A DNA stretch of 55,543 bases from an uncultured Bacteroidales bacterium (GCA_946411385.1 CAMKDV010000016.1:1-55543); one strand, 5' to 3'; shown: positions 44,604 to 52,907, numbered from the stretch's first letter. A program made the numbers and translations. The notes: a model not told the origin generated them from the letters alone.

Positions 44604-46163
44604 TTATCTGCGAGACGAACCGGTACGGGTATTGTCGTTCGTAGCGTTCGTGCTGCGCGACGAGCTACTGCCCGAAGTGCTGCTTGAACTGCTACGTGTA
44701 GAAGTACTGCTACTGCTCCTTGTCGACGAACTGCTCGAGCTGCTTCGCTGCGATGCGGCTGGCGTGCTCTTGGTGGTCGTAGTGCCCGACTTGCGCACAT
44801 TGGTCGTAGTTGACGTGGTGCGTGCAGGTTGCGCTGTCGTCTTCGTAGGTTGAGCTGTCGTTTTCGTAGGTTGCGAAGTGGTGGCAGTACGCGTCACCTT
44901 AGGATTGCTTGTGGTGGTTGTAGTGGTAGGAGCGGCGGTAGCCGTTTGTGTCCTTGTCGAATTGCCCTGCGTGCTCTGCTTCGTCGTTTGTGTCGTCTGC
45001 TTGCTCTGCGTAGGCTGCGAACTCTGCGTACGCTGCTGCGTCGATGTGCTTACCTGCGTCGACTGTGTGGTGCGTGACGAGGTAGCGGTCTGCGTGGTGC
45101 GGCTGCTCGTAGTTGCGGGCTGAGCGCTCTGCGAACTGGTCGTACGCGACGAGGTGCTCTCCTGTGCGCGGGCGGGCTGAGCCGTAGTAGCCTTCGTGCT
45201 GGTTGTCGAACGCGTGCTGGTCGTTGTGCGTGATGCACCCGACTGCTCTACAGCCTGCTGCAAATGACGCGCGTTGGTAACACGCGTAGGAGTGCTGCTG
45301 CCCTGAGGCACGTACGTAGCCGTCGTACGGCGCGAGAACGACTGCTCAGGATGCTGCTGACCGTAATCGTTGCGCGAATCATGACGCGTAACATCGGCAT
45401 AATGGCCGTAGTGATAATGGTCCACATAATGCACCGTGTGGCAGTAGTGGTGATGCTCCATATACGTGTGTACGTACGCCTGATAATGTCCCAGATGGTA
45501 CGGAGCATGATGGCTGTAGTGGTGCGGATAATGATTCCAGTAGTACGGCGAACGCCAGTAAGCGTAGTTCGGACGACCATAACGGTCGAACAACAGCGGA
45601 CGAGTATAGTACACAGGTTCGATGATATAGTTCACACCGTAGATGTACGGCGCACCGATGATCTGTACGTACGGCGTGCTGAAACCCATCTCTACCACCA
45701 GCGTAGCCACATCCTGATAGATGTTGGCAGCCAGCACGGCTTGGATGAGCAGCACATGGTTGCGGCCCTCAAGGGTCTCCAACACGCGCAGGTAGTCGAT
45801 ATAGCCGTCGTGGTTGAGGTCGAGGTTCGATATCATGTACGAACTGGAGTTCAATATCATCTCAAACTCCTCCACGCTCGATGCCTGACCGAAAGCGGCG
45901 GCCACGGCCTGCAAGTCGAGATAGAGACTTATATCCGAGGTCAAGGGGTTAACCTCTATAGTAGTTGTACGCGTCGTGTGCGTGCGCGGGTACGTGACGG
46001 TCGTACTTACCGGCTGCGTATATACCACCTGCTGCTGAGCGGGCTGTGCCACTACTACGGTCTGCACAGGCGTGGGTTCGGGTGCCACAGTCACGATTCG
46101 TGTCACGCCGCAGCTTGCCAGCAAGAGCGGCAAGCCAAGAATAAGGGTTGAATAGTTTTTCAT
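44604..46163 (-). CDS. Lipoprotein with EF-hand-like motif, His/Tyr-rich centre and Ser/Thr/Gln-rich tail
   Basis: A 519-aa lipoprotein (start MKNYSTLILG; lipobox LASC, Cys about residue 18). Three parts follow. The N-terminal part contains SNLDLNHDGYIDYLRVLE, a D-x-N-x-D-G calcium-loop-like motif, within a conserved region (about 75-180). The centre (about 195-270) is packed with His and Tyr, for example HHYSHHAPYHLGHYQAY and HYVDHYHYGHY. The C-terminal ~240 residues are low-complexity Thr/Ser/Gln with internal repeats (QPTKTTA twice) ending RTGSSRR. It is surface or periplasmic. Metal binding and an extended, perhaps glycosylated, tail are guesses from composition. The longer upstream frame start is rejected because it lacks the lipoprotein signal. 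Confidence 0.7.
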   Translation of the reverse strand: MKNYSTLILGLPLLLASCGVTRIVTVAPEPTPVQTVVVAQPAQQQVVYTQPVSTTVTYPRTHTTRTTTIEVNPLTSDISLYLDLQAVAAAFGQASSVEEFEMILNSSSYMISNLDLNHDGYIDYLRVLETLEGRNHVLLIQAVLAANIYQDVATLVVEMGFSTPYVQIIGAPYIYGVNYIIEPVYYTRPLLFDRYGRPNYAYWRSPYYWNHYPHHYSHHAPYHLGHYQAYVHTYMEHHHYCHTVHYVDHYHYGHYADVTRHDSRNDYGQQHPEQSFSRRTTATYVPQGSSTPTRVTNARHLQQAVEQSGASRTTTSTRSTTSTKATTAQPARAQESTSSRTTSSQSAQPATTSSRTTQTATSSRTTQSTQVSTSTQQRTQSSQPTQSKQTTQTTKQSTQGNSTRTQTATAAPTTTTTTSNPKVTRTATTSQPTKTTAQPTKTTAQPARTTSTTTNVRKSGTTTTKSTPAASQRSSSSSSSTRSSSSTSTRSSSSSTSGSSSSRSTNATNDNTRTGSSRR

Positions 46164-46224
46164 ATCTTTTTGTAAATATTTATCTTCACGCTCTTCTCTC
46201 AAGTTCACTATCACACTAGCCGTC

Positions 46225-46288
46225 TAGTAGTCTAGTTGACTAGTAGTCTAGTAGTCTAATACTCTAGTAGTCTAGTTGACTAGTTGAA
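46225..46288 (+). repeat. 8-bp tandem repeat (TAGTWGWC) x8
   Basis: Eight contiguous units: TAGTAGTC, TAGTTGAC, TAGTAGTC, TAGTAGTC, TAATACTC, TAGTAGTC, TAGTTGAC, TAGTTGAA. With flanking bases this makes a dense cluster of CTAG tetranucleotides, normally rare in bacterial DNA. No spacers, hence not a CRISPR. Confidence 0.9.
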
Positions 46289-46294
46289 CTTTAG

Positions 46295-46319
46295 CAATCG
46301 GCGCTCATGGCGCCGATTG
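46295..46319 (-). terminator. Hairpin immediately 3' of tRNA-Ala
   Basis: Perfect 10-bp stem CAATCGGCGC/GCGCCGATTG with a 5-base loop, directly adjoining the tRNA 3' end. It is a likely tRNA transcript terminator or processing structure; no strong T-tract. Confidence 0.65.
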
Positions 46320-46392
46320 TGGAGCATAGGGGACTCGAACCCCTTACCTTAACATTGCGAACGTTACGCTCTACCAGATGAGCTAATGCCCC
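46320..46392 (-). tRNA. tRNA-Ala, anticodon CGC
   Basis: On the minus strand a full cloverleaf: acceptor GGGGCAT/ATGCTCC, D arm GCTC...GAGC, anticodon stem TAACG/TGTTA around loop TTCGCAA (anticodon CGC, reads GCG), and T arm AGGGG-TTCGAGT-CCCCT. The acceptor has the G3-U70 wobble pair that identifies alanine tRNAs. Discriminator A73; CCA is not encoded. Length 73. Confidence 0.93.
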
Positions 46393-46400
46393 TCGCGTTC

Positions 46401-46539
46401 GGCAAATCACGCTATCGGATGCCGCACTACGGCATAAAGCGCGTGATTGCCTCCGCTCTCCGAAAAAACGACACTACTTTCATCGTTTTTTTCGGTTAAA
46501 GAAGAACCCTTGCGGGCGTGGAGCGCGATGCTCCACGCC
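46401..46539. repeat. Three consecutive inverted repeats upstream of tRNA-Ala
   Basis: GGCAAATCACGC/GCGTGATTGCC enclosing ATGCCG-CACTA-CGGCAT (46401-46451); CCGAAAAAACGA/TCGTTTTTTTCGG (46460-46495); and a perfect 10-bp GGCGTGGAGC-GCGAT-GCTCCACGCC (46515-46539). The last is 21 bases past the stop of the 980-aa gene and is its probable terminator. Confidence 0.75.
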
Positions 46540-46559
46540 ACAAGAGATTCAATCGTTGA

Positions 46560-49502
46560 TTACTCAACTACTTGACCCATCATATTATAGGTCTTGCCAT
46601 TCTTTATGATCAGCACCTGACCGTTGCGGAAGATCTTCTCAACGCCTTCAACCTCAGTCATATCAAGGCTTGTGCCCTGACCGGGTTCCGGACCTTCAAA
46701 TGCACCTGCATAGGTGTTCTCACGACGCTCAGAGCCCATGATGTCAACCAAAACGTCAGCCATACGCGGCATCTGCAAGTCAGCATCAGCTGTAGTGATA
46801 GCCAGATCACCAATTGCTGCGTTAGCAAATACCGGCAATTTCCACTTCGAACCAGCGTTTGCACCATCAGCAAAGAATGCTGTCGAATCAGCAGCAACTA
46901 CTGCACCTGCAAGAATAGCAGCCTCGCCACCGTTGTGGAAGAATACATTGTTCTTGACATTTTCGTTCAGAGCGCCACGGATGAGTGAGTTCTTAGCCAC
47001 GGTCTCGGCACTTACGAAGATGTTGTTCTCTACAGGGTAAGCCTTTGCACCTGCAAGCCACAAGCAGGTCACAGCCTGTGAAGCTACAAGATCTGTTGCA
47101 GGTTTGTAAGTCTGAGCAGGCAGATAGAACGAGTTGTGACGAACTACGCACGAGTCACCGCAGCGAACATAACGAAGCGTAACGATTTTTCCACTTACAT
47201 CAGCCTTAGAGTCAAGACCTGCGAAGTAATTGTTCTCAATTACCCAAACGTCTGCGCCACCGGAAGCGGTGATACCGCAAATACCATACTCATTGGGCGA
47301 AGTATTCATAGTACCCAGTTCGATGAACTTGTTACCACGAACAACAATCGCACCTTTCTGAACATTACCCATAATACCGTGAGCAAGGAAGCCACCTGAA
47401 GCACTTGCCATACGGAAGGTATTGCCCTCTATTACTGCATTCATAGCACCATTAAAGAAGATGCCACGCAAGTTTGAAACAATCTCGCATCCGCGAACGT
47501 AGCAGTCTTTCGGAAGACCGGCATCGGTCGCTGCTGTTGAGCCATTATAATAAATTGCCTGGGTGTTGGCCACCTTATTTACCTCCATATAGCAGTTCTC
47601 AAAGCCTACGTTGGAAGGACCAAAATTAGTCTTGGCAGAACCTGCACCTTGCTCTGTACGGAATTGAGCAACGTAGTTAGTCTTAGTTGTACGATGGTTA
47701 ATCAGACGGCAGTTCTTAACAACCGAGTTGGAAGCCTTACCGTAGAATACCACAACTACACCACCAACTGTACCGGCCCGGAGCTCGAGATATTGGCCTT
47801 CGCCCTCGTACGAACCGTCAATGACAATGTTCTTGGTAGCGGTAGAAGCCCAAGCAGCCATGTCGTAACCGATCATAATGTGACCCGAAGGACCAACGTT
47901 GTCAGCTACATCACCAAACGAAATAGTGCGCTTAGCAGCAGCATTCGGAGCGATAGTGATAGTATAGTCTGTTTCGTTAACGAGACCTACGTTAGCAACC
48001 TCAGCGATATCAGCGCAGATGAGCAGCGTAACGTCACCCTTCAAGCCTTTTGCACGAAGATCAGCAGCTGCGGCGCTCAGTGTAGCATAGTCAGCGCCCT
48101 CGCCACCTACGTTGTAAGCACCAGCCATGCGGGGGTCAACAACCTCCTCTGCCGAGATGAAGTAAACCTGCGGATTGCTCTGATAGATTGTCACAACGCC
48201 ATACACGTTGTACGTCTTGTCAGCCGTGAAGGTATAACCGTTCTTGAAGTTGTTACGAACCGTCACGCCGTTGATGGTGATGTTCGATACCGTACCTTCA
48301 GCAAACGTGCCGACAGCCTCTACCATCTGCATAACGATGTATTTGTTTACATCACTTGCTTGTACATTCTCAACCGGAATTGCTGCGGGAGCCACACCAG
48401 CCTTAGCGGTGATAGCAGTTACCTGAGCGTCGGTCGGCTTGATCTCGTGAACGCCGTTGTAAATGTCCACCGTACCGGCTACACCCGACAAGGTGTCACC
48501 TGCAGCGTACGTACCGTTAGCCGGCAGATAAATGAGCATCGAAGCACTTGCGTCACGTACCCATACGTTCTTGCCGTTAGCGTAAGTTACCACTACATCG
48601 TTCAGAAGCTCAACTTCATCGTTCTTTGCCATATTGTAAACCTCAGCGCAAGTCTTCGGCACAATAGGAGCAGCATAGATAAAGCCATAATGCCAACCCT
48701 CACCGCCTTGACCGTCAGGACGGAAGTATACATTGTATTTACCGGCAGCGGTAACTGTATAGTTGTTATCCATGCCATCGGGATACCAAGTGTCAGCTAC
48801 GCCATCAACAACCTTGCGAACTTTGAACTGATCGTTAGCGGCAAATGTTGTCTTCAGCATATACTCACCGGCAGAAGCTGCATTAGCAGCCAGTTTATAA
48901 CCGTCAGCCGGTGACCAGTTATTCATCGAGCCTACAAGATAGTACTCTACAACCGGCTCCGAAGGAGTTACACTGCCACTTGCTTTCTTATATATCTTCA
49001 AGCCGGCAGCAACCGAAGACGTTGCTGCGTAGCACGAGAACATAGGAGAGCCGTTATTGGGATTATAACGGAGATTGTTACGAGCGTTATTTCCCTGAGC
49101 AACTACCGTTGCAACACCTTGAGCATCGAAGGTGATGGCAAACTTACCATTGTTACCCACCGTAGAAGCAGTTGCTGTCTTCAAGTGGTTGGAAGAATTG
49201 CTTGCGGCATACAAATAAGCATCATTGCCTACCTGAAGCATAAAGTTTGACTCATCAGCCACCAACGTGATGATTTGCACGCTTGCACCGGGAACAATAA
49301 CGCCATCCGTCAGCGTAACATCTGCCGCACCGCGGTTGTTACTGTTCTGAGTTGTACTGATAGCAGCAGTTGCATCCACATTGGTAATGATGATTTCGTC
49401 ACCATTAGCCAGTGCATTTGCGCTTGAGACAAGCTCAAAATTGTCCGCCATCATGCTCCCTGCAAAGAGCACAGCGACAAGAATAGAGAAAAGTTTTTTC
49501 AT
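46560..49502 (-). CDS. Secreted multidomain beta-helix protein with T9SS-type C-terminal signal
   Basis: A 980-aa exported protein, signal peptide ending GSMMA. In order: a beta-rich N-terminal domain (residues ~20-170); a short SusE/SusF-like or CBM-like module beginning YYLVGSMNNWSPADGYKL (~190-280); an OB-fold-like DUF5689/DUF6359 domain starting TCAEVYNMAKNDEVELLNDV (~290-460); and a right-handed parallel beta-helix (~470-930) with repeated N-x-F or N-N-x-F turns such as VIEGNTFRM, VVRGNKFIEL, VIENNYFAG. The end VEGVEKIFRNGQVLIIKNGK with YNMMGQ is a T9SS sorting tail, so the protein is likely exported by the GldKLMN system and bound at the surface. Substrate unknown; beta-helices often bind or cleave polysaccharide. 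Confidence 0.8.
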   Translation of the reverse strand: MKKLFSILVAVLFAGSMMADNFELVSSANALANGDEIIITNVDATAAISTTQNSNNRGAADVTLTDGVIVPGASVQIITLVADESNFMLQVGNDAYLYAASNSSNHLKTATASTVGNNGKFAITFDAQGVATVVAQGNNARNNLRYNPNNGSPMFSCYAATSSVAAGLKIYKKASGSVTPSEPVVEYYLVGSMNNWSPADGYKLAANAASAGEYMLKTTFAANDQFKVRKVVDGVADTWYPDGMDNNYTVTAAGKYNVYFRPDGQGGEGWHYGFIYAAPIVPKTCAEVYNMAKNDEVELLNDVVVTYANGKNVWVRDASASMLIYLPANGTYAAGDTLSGVAGTVDIYNGVHEIKPTDAQVTAITAKAGVAPAAIPVENVQASDVNKYIVMQMVEAVGTFAEGTVSNITINGVTVRNNFKNGYTFTADKTYNVYGVVTIYQSNPQVYFISAEEVVDPRMAGAYNVGGEGADYATLSAAAADLRAKGLKGDVTLLICADIAEVANVGLVNETDYTITIAPNAAAKRTISFGDVADNVGPSGHIMIGYDMAAWASTATKNIVIDGSYEGEGQYLELRAGTVGGVVVVFYGKASNSVVKNCRLINHRTTKTNYVAQFRTEQGAGSAKTNFGPSNVGFENCYMEVNKVANTQAIYYNGSTAATDAGLPKDCYVRGCEIVSNLRGIFFNGAMNAVIEGNTFRMASASGGFLAHGIMGNVQKGAIVVRGNKFIELGTMNTSPNEYGICGITASGGADVWVIENNYFAGLDSKADVSGKIVTLRYVRCGDSCVVRHNSFYLPAQTYKPATDLVASQAVTCLWLAGAKAYPVENNIFVSAETVAKNSLIRGALNENVKNNVFFHNGGEAAILAGAVVAADSTAFFADGANAGSKWKLPVFANAAIGDLAITTADADLQMPRMADVLVDIMGSERRENTYAGAFEGPEPGQGTSLDMTEVEGVEKIFRNGQVLIIKNGKTYNMMGQVVE

Positions 49503-49554
49503 GTCTTTTTTTATTTTGGTTAATAAAAGATTGGTTAGTACCTCACTTATATGG

Positions 49555-49575
49555 TCGGGAAATGTTTTTTCCCGA
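49555..49575 (-). promoter_or_regulatory. 5'-terminal mRNA hairpin of the 980-aa gene
   Basis: Perfect 8-bp stem TCGGGAAA/TTTCCCGA with a 5-base loop, located where the transcript should begin (promoter -7 at 49592-49585). A stem at the 5' end of an mRNA commonly protects it from decay. Confidence 0.6.
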
Positions 49576-49584
49576 AATCCACTA

Positions 49585-49616
49585 CAAAGTTACAATTTTT
49601 TTTTCAAATATGCAAA
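49585..49616 (-). promoter_or_regulatory. Promoter of the 980-aa secreted protein
   Basis: Minus strand TTTG (49616-49613), 20 bases, TAACTTTG (49592-49585). Confidence 0.7.
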
Positions 49617-49680
49617 TATTTCGTAAGAAAAAAGAATGTTTTCGGAAAATGTCACCTAAAGGTGCAATAATCTCTATTTC

Positions 49681-49758
49681 CCCATTTCACTTTTCACCTT
49701 TCATTTTTCAATTTGCTTAGTCCCATTTCACTTTTCACCTTTCATTTTTCAATTTGCT
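49681..49758 (+). repeat. Two 37-base direct repeats built of 7-bp units
   Basis: Identical 37-base blocks at 49681-49717 and 49722-49758. Each contains the phased heptamers CATTTCA, CTTTTCA, CCTTTCA, TTTTTCA followed by ATTTGCT. The same heptamer family occurs inside the GH94 gene at 22280-22314. Confidence 0.9.
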
Positions 49759-49864
49759 GCCGTTTCCTTCCCCACGTCGTTCGTTATCCCGCATGCTATG
49801 CGGGTCTGCCTTCTTTTTTCTTCCGTTGCGTCCAAATCGCATTTGGATATCGTGGTCCAAAAAG

Positions 49865-49884
49865 AGTTTCGCTCGCATGGGGTA
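49865..49884 (+). repeat. Interspersed 20-base element, copy 2
   Basis: AGTTTCGCTCGCATGGGGTA; one difference from 24541-24560. Confidence 0.7.
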
Positions 49885-49929
49885 TCAGAGCGAAGGCACG
49901 CGTTGCTGAACGCGACTCTTGTCTCACCA

Positions 49930-50385
49930 CTATTCCAGACGCTGGAAATAAAATCTATCCGCTGAGCCGTCAGCATTGCGGTTGCTTAGCAGCAAGCGCA
50001 AGTATTTATCGTCAATGGATAGTATCTTTGCCACTCTTTGAGGGTTGCCATTTTGAACAGACGTAGCACCATCCAACAAAATGTACACCTCATCGGCATA
50101 CACCTGCAGCTGGTAGGGACCGGCAGGCTCAAGCCAGCTGTAGTAATTGCATGCAATTTTTTCGTGATTGATAATCATTGTCAATGGCGATTCGTCCACA
50201 GAAAAAGAATAGGTATCGGAATGCACATTGTTATCTGTCAATGAATACCACACCGCCTCCTGTCCCACCAACGCCCATTTTCCGGGCAGCAGTCGCTCGG
50301 CTTGCTTTAGGTTGCTCTGCCCGGTATTGCATCCTGTTAGGGTCAGTATGCTGGCAAGGATAACCAGGGCATGCCTCAATGTCAT
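49930..50385 (-). CDS. Small lipoprotein, lipocalin-like
   Basis: A 151-aa lipoprotein; start MTLRHALVILAS, lipobox LTGC near residue 18. The mature part begins with a G-x-W motif (LLPGKWALVGQEAVWYSLTD), as in lipocalin-like small lipoproteins of Bacteroidales, followed by predicted beta strands (MIINHEKIACNYYSWLEPAG, QLQVYADEVYILLDGATS). The longer upstream frame start would put 13 polar residues before the signal and is not preferred. Function unknown. It is at the downstream end of an AT-rich group of small same-strand genes. Confidence 0.65.
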   Translation of the reverse strand: MTLRHALVILASILTLTGCNTGQSNLKQAERLLPGKWALVGQEAVWYSLTDNNVHSDTYSFSVDESPLTMIINHEKIACNYYSWLEPAGPYQLQVYADEVYILLDGATSVQNGNPQRVAKILSIDDKYLRLLLSNRNADGSADRFYFQRLE

Positions 50386-50488
50386 CAGCTTGCCCGAAAA
50401 TAGAAAAGTAGTGTCGCGCTTCATATCGGTTGTTGCCTGTTATATCCCATCGGCACATCGGTTTAATCATAAATCTGCCTGTTGACAA

Positions 50489-51316
50489 TCACTCAAAATA
50501 CTCAATTTTACGTTCAGTGATGCTTGTGTCGCCGCGAGGATCATCTTTCGAAGTGCTTTCAGACACAAGCCAGTTGCCGTACTTGTCAAATTTCGAATAA
50601 CGGACAATGCTGTTTTTATCTTCTTTTTTGATTAGTTCACCCTTTTTGTTCACAAAATACTTACGGAGCCATTCTTTTCCCTGCTTATTGATATGGTGCT
50701 CAACATAATTGCCGTCAGGCAGATATTCAATCATATAGGAATTCTCCTGACCATATTTAACATCTTCTACCTTAATCAGTCGCCCGGAAGAATCATATGT
50801 GTATACAAATTTAAGGGTAAGTGAATCTACCTTGTAAGGCGTATCATATTGCTCCGCCTTTTGCCCAAGAGTGTTGTATACAATAGAATCCGCCAAAACG
50901 AATACCCCGTCTCTATATCTTCTGGATGATACTTGGCGACCGTTTGAATCATAACGGATAACTGCAAACGAACCATCCACAAGTCCGCTGCTGTTGTACT
51001 CATATTGGACACATGCGGTATCAGCATTATATTGACAAACATACCCTTCCAAAAGCATTCCGCCCATGTACTCCGCATGTTCAATCATTCGCCCTACAGA
51101 ATCATACCAGATTACCACTTTTGCCATGGTGCCCATTGCTCCTGCGGCATCAACATAATACATGTCAGCGTCATCTGTACGAATCGTAACTGTGATTTGC
51201 TTTACGGGACCTTTTCCTGATTCCACCTCAGGTCTCAAAGCATATACACCTGTTATACTGGTGAACAATAAAAGGAAGGCAATGATAAATCTCTTTACTA
51301 TAACACTTTTCTTCAT
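50489..51316 (-). CDS. Secreted YD-repeat-like protein
   Basis: A 275-aa protein with a signal peptide (FIIAFLLLFTSITGVYA). The mature part has four or more spaced repeats of the form Y-D-x-x-G-R/N: WYDSVGRMIEHAEYMGG, YDSNGRQVSSRRYRDG, YDSSGRLIKVEDVKYG, FDKYGNWLVSE. These resemble RHS/YD or MORN-like beta-hairpin repeats, but the protein is far too short to be an RHS toxin shell. Probably periplasmic or surface exposed. Function unknown. It lies 8 bases after the neighbouring 102-aa membrane protein gene. Confidence 0.6.
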   Translation of the reverse strand: MKKSVIVKRFIIAFLLLFTSITGVYALRPEVESGKGPVKQITVTIRTDDADMYYVDAAGAMGTMAKVVIWYDSVGRMIEHAEYMGGMLLEGYVCQYNADTACVQYEYNSSGLVDGSFAVIRYDSNGRQVSSRRYRDGVFVLADSIVYNTLGQKAEQYDTPYKVDSLTLKFVYTYDSSGRLIKVEDVKYGQENSYMIEYLPDGNYVEHHINKQGKEWLRKYFVNKKGELIKKEDKNSIVRYSKFDKYGNWLVSESTSKDDPRGDTSITERKIEYFE

Positions 51317-51324
51317 AATGCTGA

Positions 51325-51633
51325 TTAAATTATATCATAATGAAATACGAAATGGCATATAGCATAAATTATTCCGTAAACGATGGACCATAAGGTAAAT
51401 ACAACAAAACATATAACCTGTACTTCGCTATACAGTAATCTTTTATCTCCACATGCCCAAACGAGTGTGTACATAGGAATTATCCCAATTATTGAATTAA
51501 TCCAGAACTTTGCTGTCAGAACATCTCCCCATGAAGGCAGTTCATGCTTGACCTTGTAATTATACGCAAGCAATGCAGCGACTGCAGCAGTACACAAGAC
51601 AGACTCAAGGATTCTTTTCAGATATATGTTCAT
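51325..51633 (-). CDS. Small membrane protein of unknown function
   Basis: A 102-aa protein with three likely transmembrane helices (SVLCTAAVAALLAYNY; FWINSIIGIIPMYTLVWAC; VICFVVFTLWSIVYGIIYAI). No family recognised. AT-rich like its neighbours, unlike the housekeeping genes. It stands between the 183-aa protein gene and the YD-repeat-like gene, same strand, probably one transcript. Small membrane proteins in such groups can be immunity factors, but nothing here proves it. Confidence 0.5.
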   Translation of the reverse strand: MNIYLKRILESVLCTAAVAALLAYNYKVKHELPSWGDVLTAKFWINSIIGIIPMYTLVWACGDKRLLYSEVQVICFVVFTLWSIVYGIIYAICHFVFHYDII

Positions 51634-51723
51634 AACCTTCTCATGTTGATTTAATGAATGACAGGTTTCAATGACGCAAATAGAATACTCAAAGCATAAA
51701 ACCTACAGAATCCATAGTCATAT

Positions 51724-52275
51724 TCATTGCATTATGCAATCTTGCTTAAGAAAATCATATGTTTCAAAATCATCAGGATCGCCTATGAAATCATATAACA
51801 TGACAGGAATTATTTTTTTGCCTTGTTTTTCATTGTGTATGTTTAGCATTACAATGTAACCACCTTTATCCCAATTCCTCCGTTCTTCCAAACTTAAGGT
51901 AGGAGGGCGAGAGTCTAAATGAAGTTCATAACCTAATGTGTCTTTTCTATGATAACTAATTCTTGGTACCACTTGCCAATAGCCATCATAATTATACATA
52001 CAACTCGTATCTTTGTCGTTTCCGACATAGCATCCACACTTAATGACTCGTTGAACATTGCGTAAAGAACAAGTTCCGTCTTCCTTTAACTCAATCGTCG
52101 CTCCATCTTTGGCCTGCCAAACACCACACATCAATGTAGAATCAGGGCGACAGTCATCATGTCTATGCAGGAATGACCATATCTCCCAATTTATGTATCG
52201 GGAACAGAAAAATAACATAATGAGAGAAATAAAGACGACATTAGCGCCAATGAATATTTTGATTAATGTTTTCAT
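51724..52275 (-). CDS. Membrane-anchored lipocalin-like protein of unknown function
   Basis: A 183-aa protein with one N-terminal helix (FIGANVVFISLIMLFFC) that can act as an anchor. The exported part has the pattern GVWQAKDGATIELKEDGTCS, then GYWQVVPRISYHRKD, LHLDSRPPTLSLEERRNW and MLNIHNEKQGKKIIPVMLYD: a beta-barrel-like fold in which a disease-like G-x-W start precedes regulated strands, common in small Bacteroidales orphan proteins. Its stop-side neighbour is a small membrane protein; its start codon meets the stop of the truncated upstream gene (bases 52275). Function unknown. AT-rich. Confidence 0.55.
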   Translation of the reverse strand: MKTLIKIFIGANVVFISLIMLFFCSRYINWEIWSFLHRHDDCRPDSTLMCGVWQAKDGATIELKEDGTCSLRNVQRVIKCGCYVGNDKDTSCMYNYDGYWQVVPRISYHRKDTLGYELHLDSRPPTLSLEERRNWDKGGYIVMLNIHNEKQGKKIIPVMLYDFIGDPDDFETYDFLKQDCIMQ

Positions 52276-52721
52276 TATTGAACCTTTTTAATGGTTGTTG
52301 TCCACGTCATTGTCATGTTAACAGTATGCATAAAACCTGTGATATTTGCTTCACTATTAAATACGTGGTCAATAGCTGGTGATATATTACTCTTCCAATA
52401 ATCAGTATACCCTAACAATGGTAATTTCAAAAAAGATTTAGCGGACATGGGGTTAGATAATGTTAAACTAACAACAGCATCTCCATTAGAGTCGAATCTC
52501 TCCAATTTCCAATGCAAAGAAAAAGACCCTGTAACAGAGGCTGCAACATTTCCTATAAGTCCTCCGATAAAATCTCCCCATTTATATGTTGCATATGATG
52601 TCGCTATGTCATGGATGAAAATGGGCAATCGCATGATTCCTTTTTCATTTAGACTATATCCAACATCACCTTCATCTCCTTCTTTTGCGCCCTTTTCAAA
52701 AATTATTTTTCCTATTTGCCG
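52275..52721 (-). pseudogene. 5'-truncated gene, product end resembles RHS-linked tail or immunity region
   Basis: The reading frame is open from 52721, but the only ATG is at 52634 in mid-domain; the 29 codons before it (QIGKIIFEKGAKEGDEGD, GYSLNEKGI) read as genuine protein and continue into RLPIFIHDIATSYATYKWGD and SNPMSAKSFLKLPLLGYTDY. No start codon of any usual kind exists in the upstream part, so the gene has lost its beginning. The remaining part looks like a compact secreted or toxin-linked domain; resemblance to tails of RHS-type proteins is an impression, not proved. It could still be translated from 52634 as 119 aa. Confidence 0.5.
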
Positions 52722-52865
52722 TTATTGTTTAATTGTTTACATGCTTCAATAGCTATTCTATAATTGTTCATCAGTCAATTTTGTAAACTGTAGAGACCCA
52801 TCTATATCAATCCATAGTCCATTATTATGGAACTCTTCTATTACGAGTTTTGCCAATCTGCTTGA
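52712..52865 (-). pseudogene. Frame-broken small gene remnant
   Basis: Two protein-like stretches in different frames overlap here: a 35-codon stretch ending GLWIDIDGSLQFTKLTDEQL (52865-52758 with its stop) and a 19-codon stretch MNNYRIAIEACKQLNNNGK (52771-52712). Joined by a shift near 52760 they read as one continuous polar protein (TDEQ followed by YRIAIEAC), so this is probably a decayed gene behind an intact promoter. Neither piece has a recognised family. Confidence 0.4.
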
Positions 52866-52907
52866 CTACATTTGTGCGTCTCATATGCGTATTTCCGATT
52901 TCGCATG

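Larger units (their letters stand above)
49617..49929. other. Gene-less repeat-rich spacer
   Basis: No credible gene. It holds the heptamer repeats (49681-49758), three small stems in a row, CCCGCAT-GCT-ATGCGGG (49788-49804), TCCAAAT-CGC-ATTTGGA (49829-49845) and CGCGTT-GCTG-AACGCG (49899-49914), and the second copy of the 20-base element (49865-49884). The last stem matches 1962-1979 in reverse orientation with one difference over 18 bases. Confidence 0.6.

Noticed and set aside
46460..46495. A6/T7 inverted repeat as a transcription terminator
   Set aside because: It lies upstream of the tRNA and downstream of another stronger hairpin; the arms are A/T homopolymers that may pair by composition only.
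47649..48914. 421-codon plus frame opposite the 980-aa gene
   Set aside because: No domain or signal; the minus frame has signal peptide, domains and T9SS tail.
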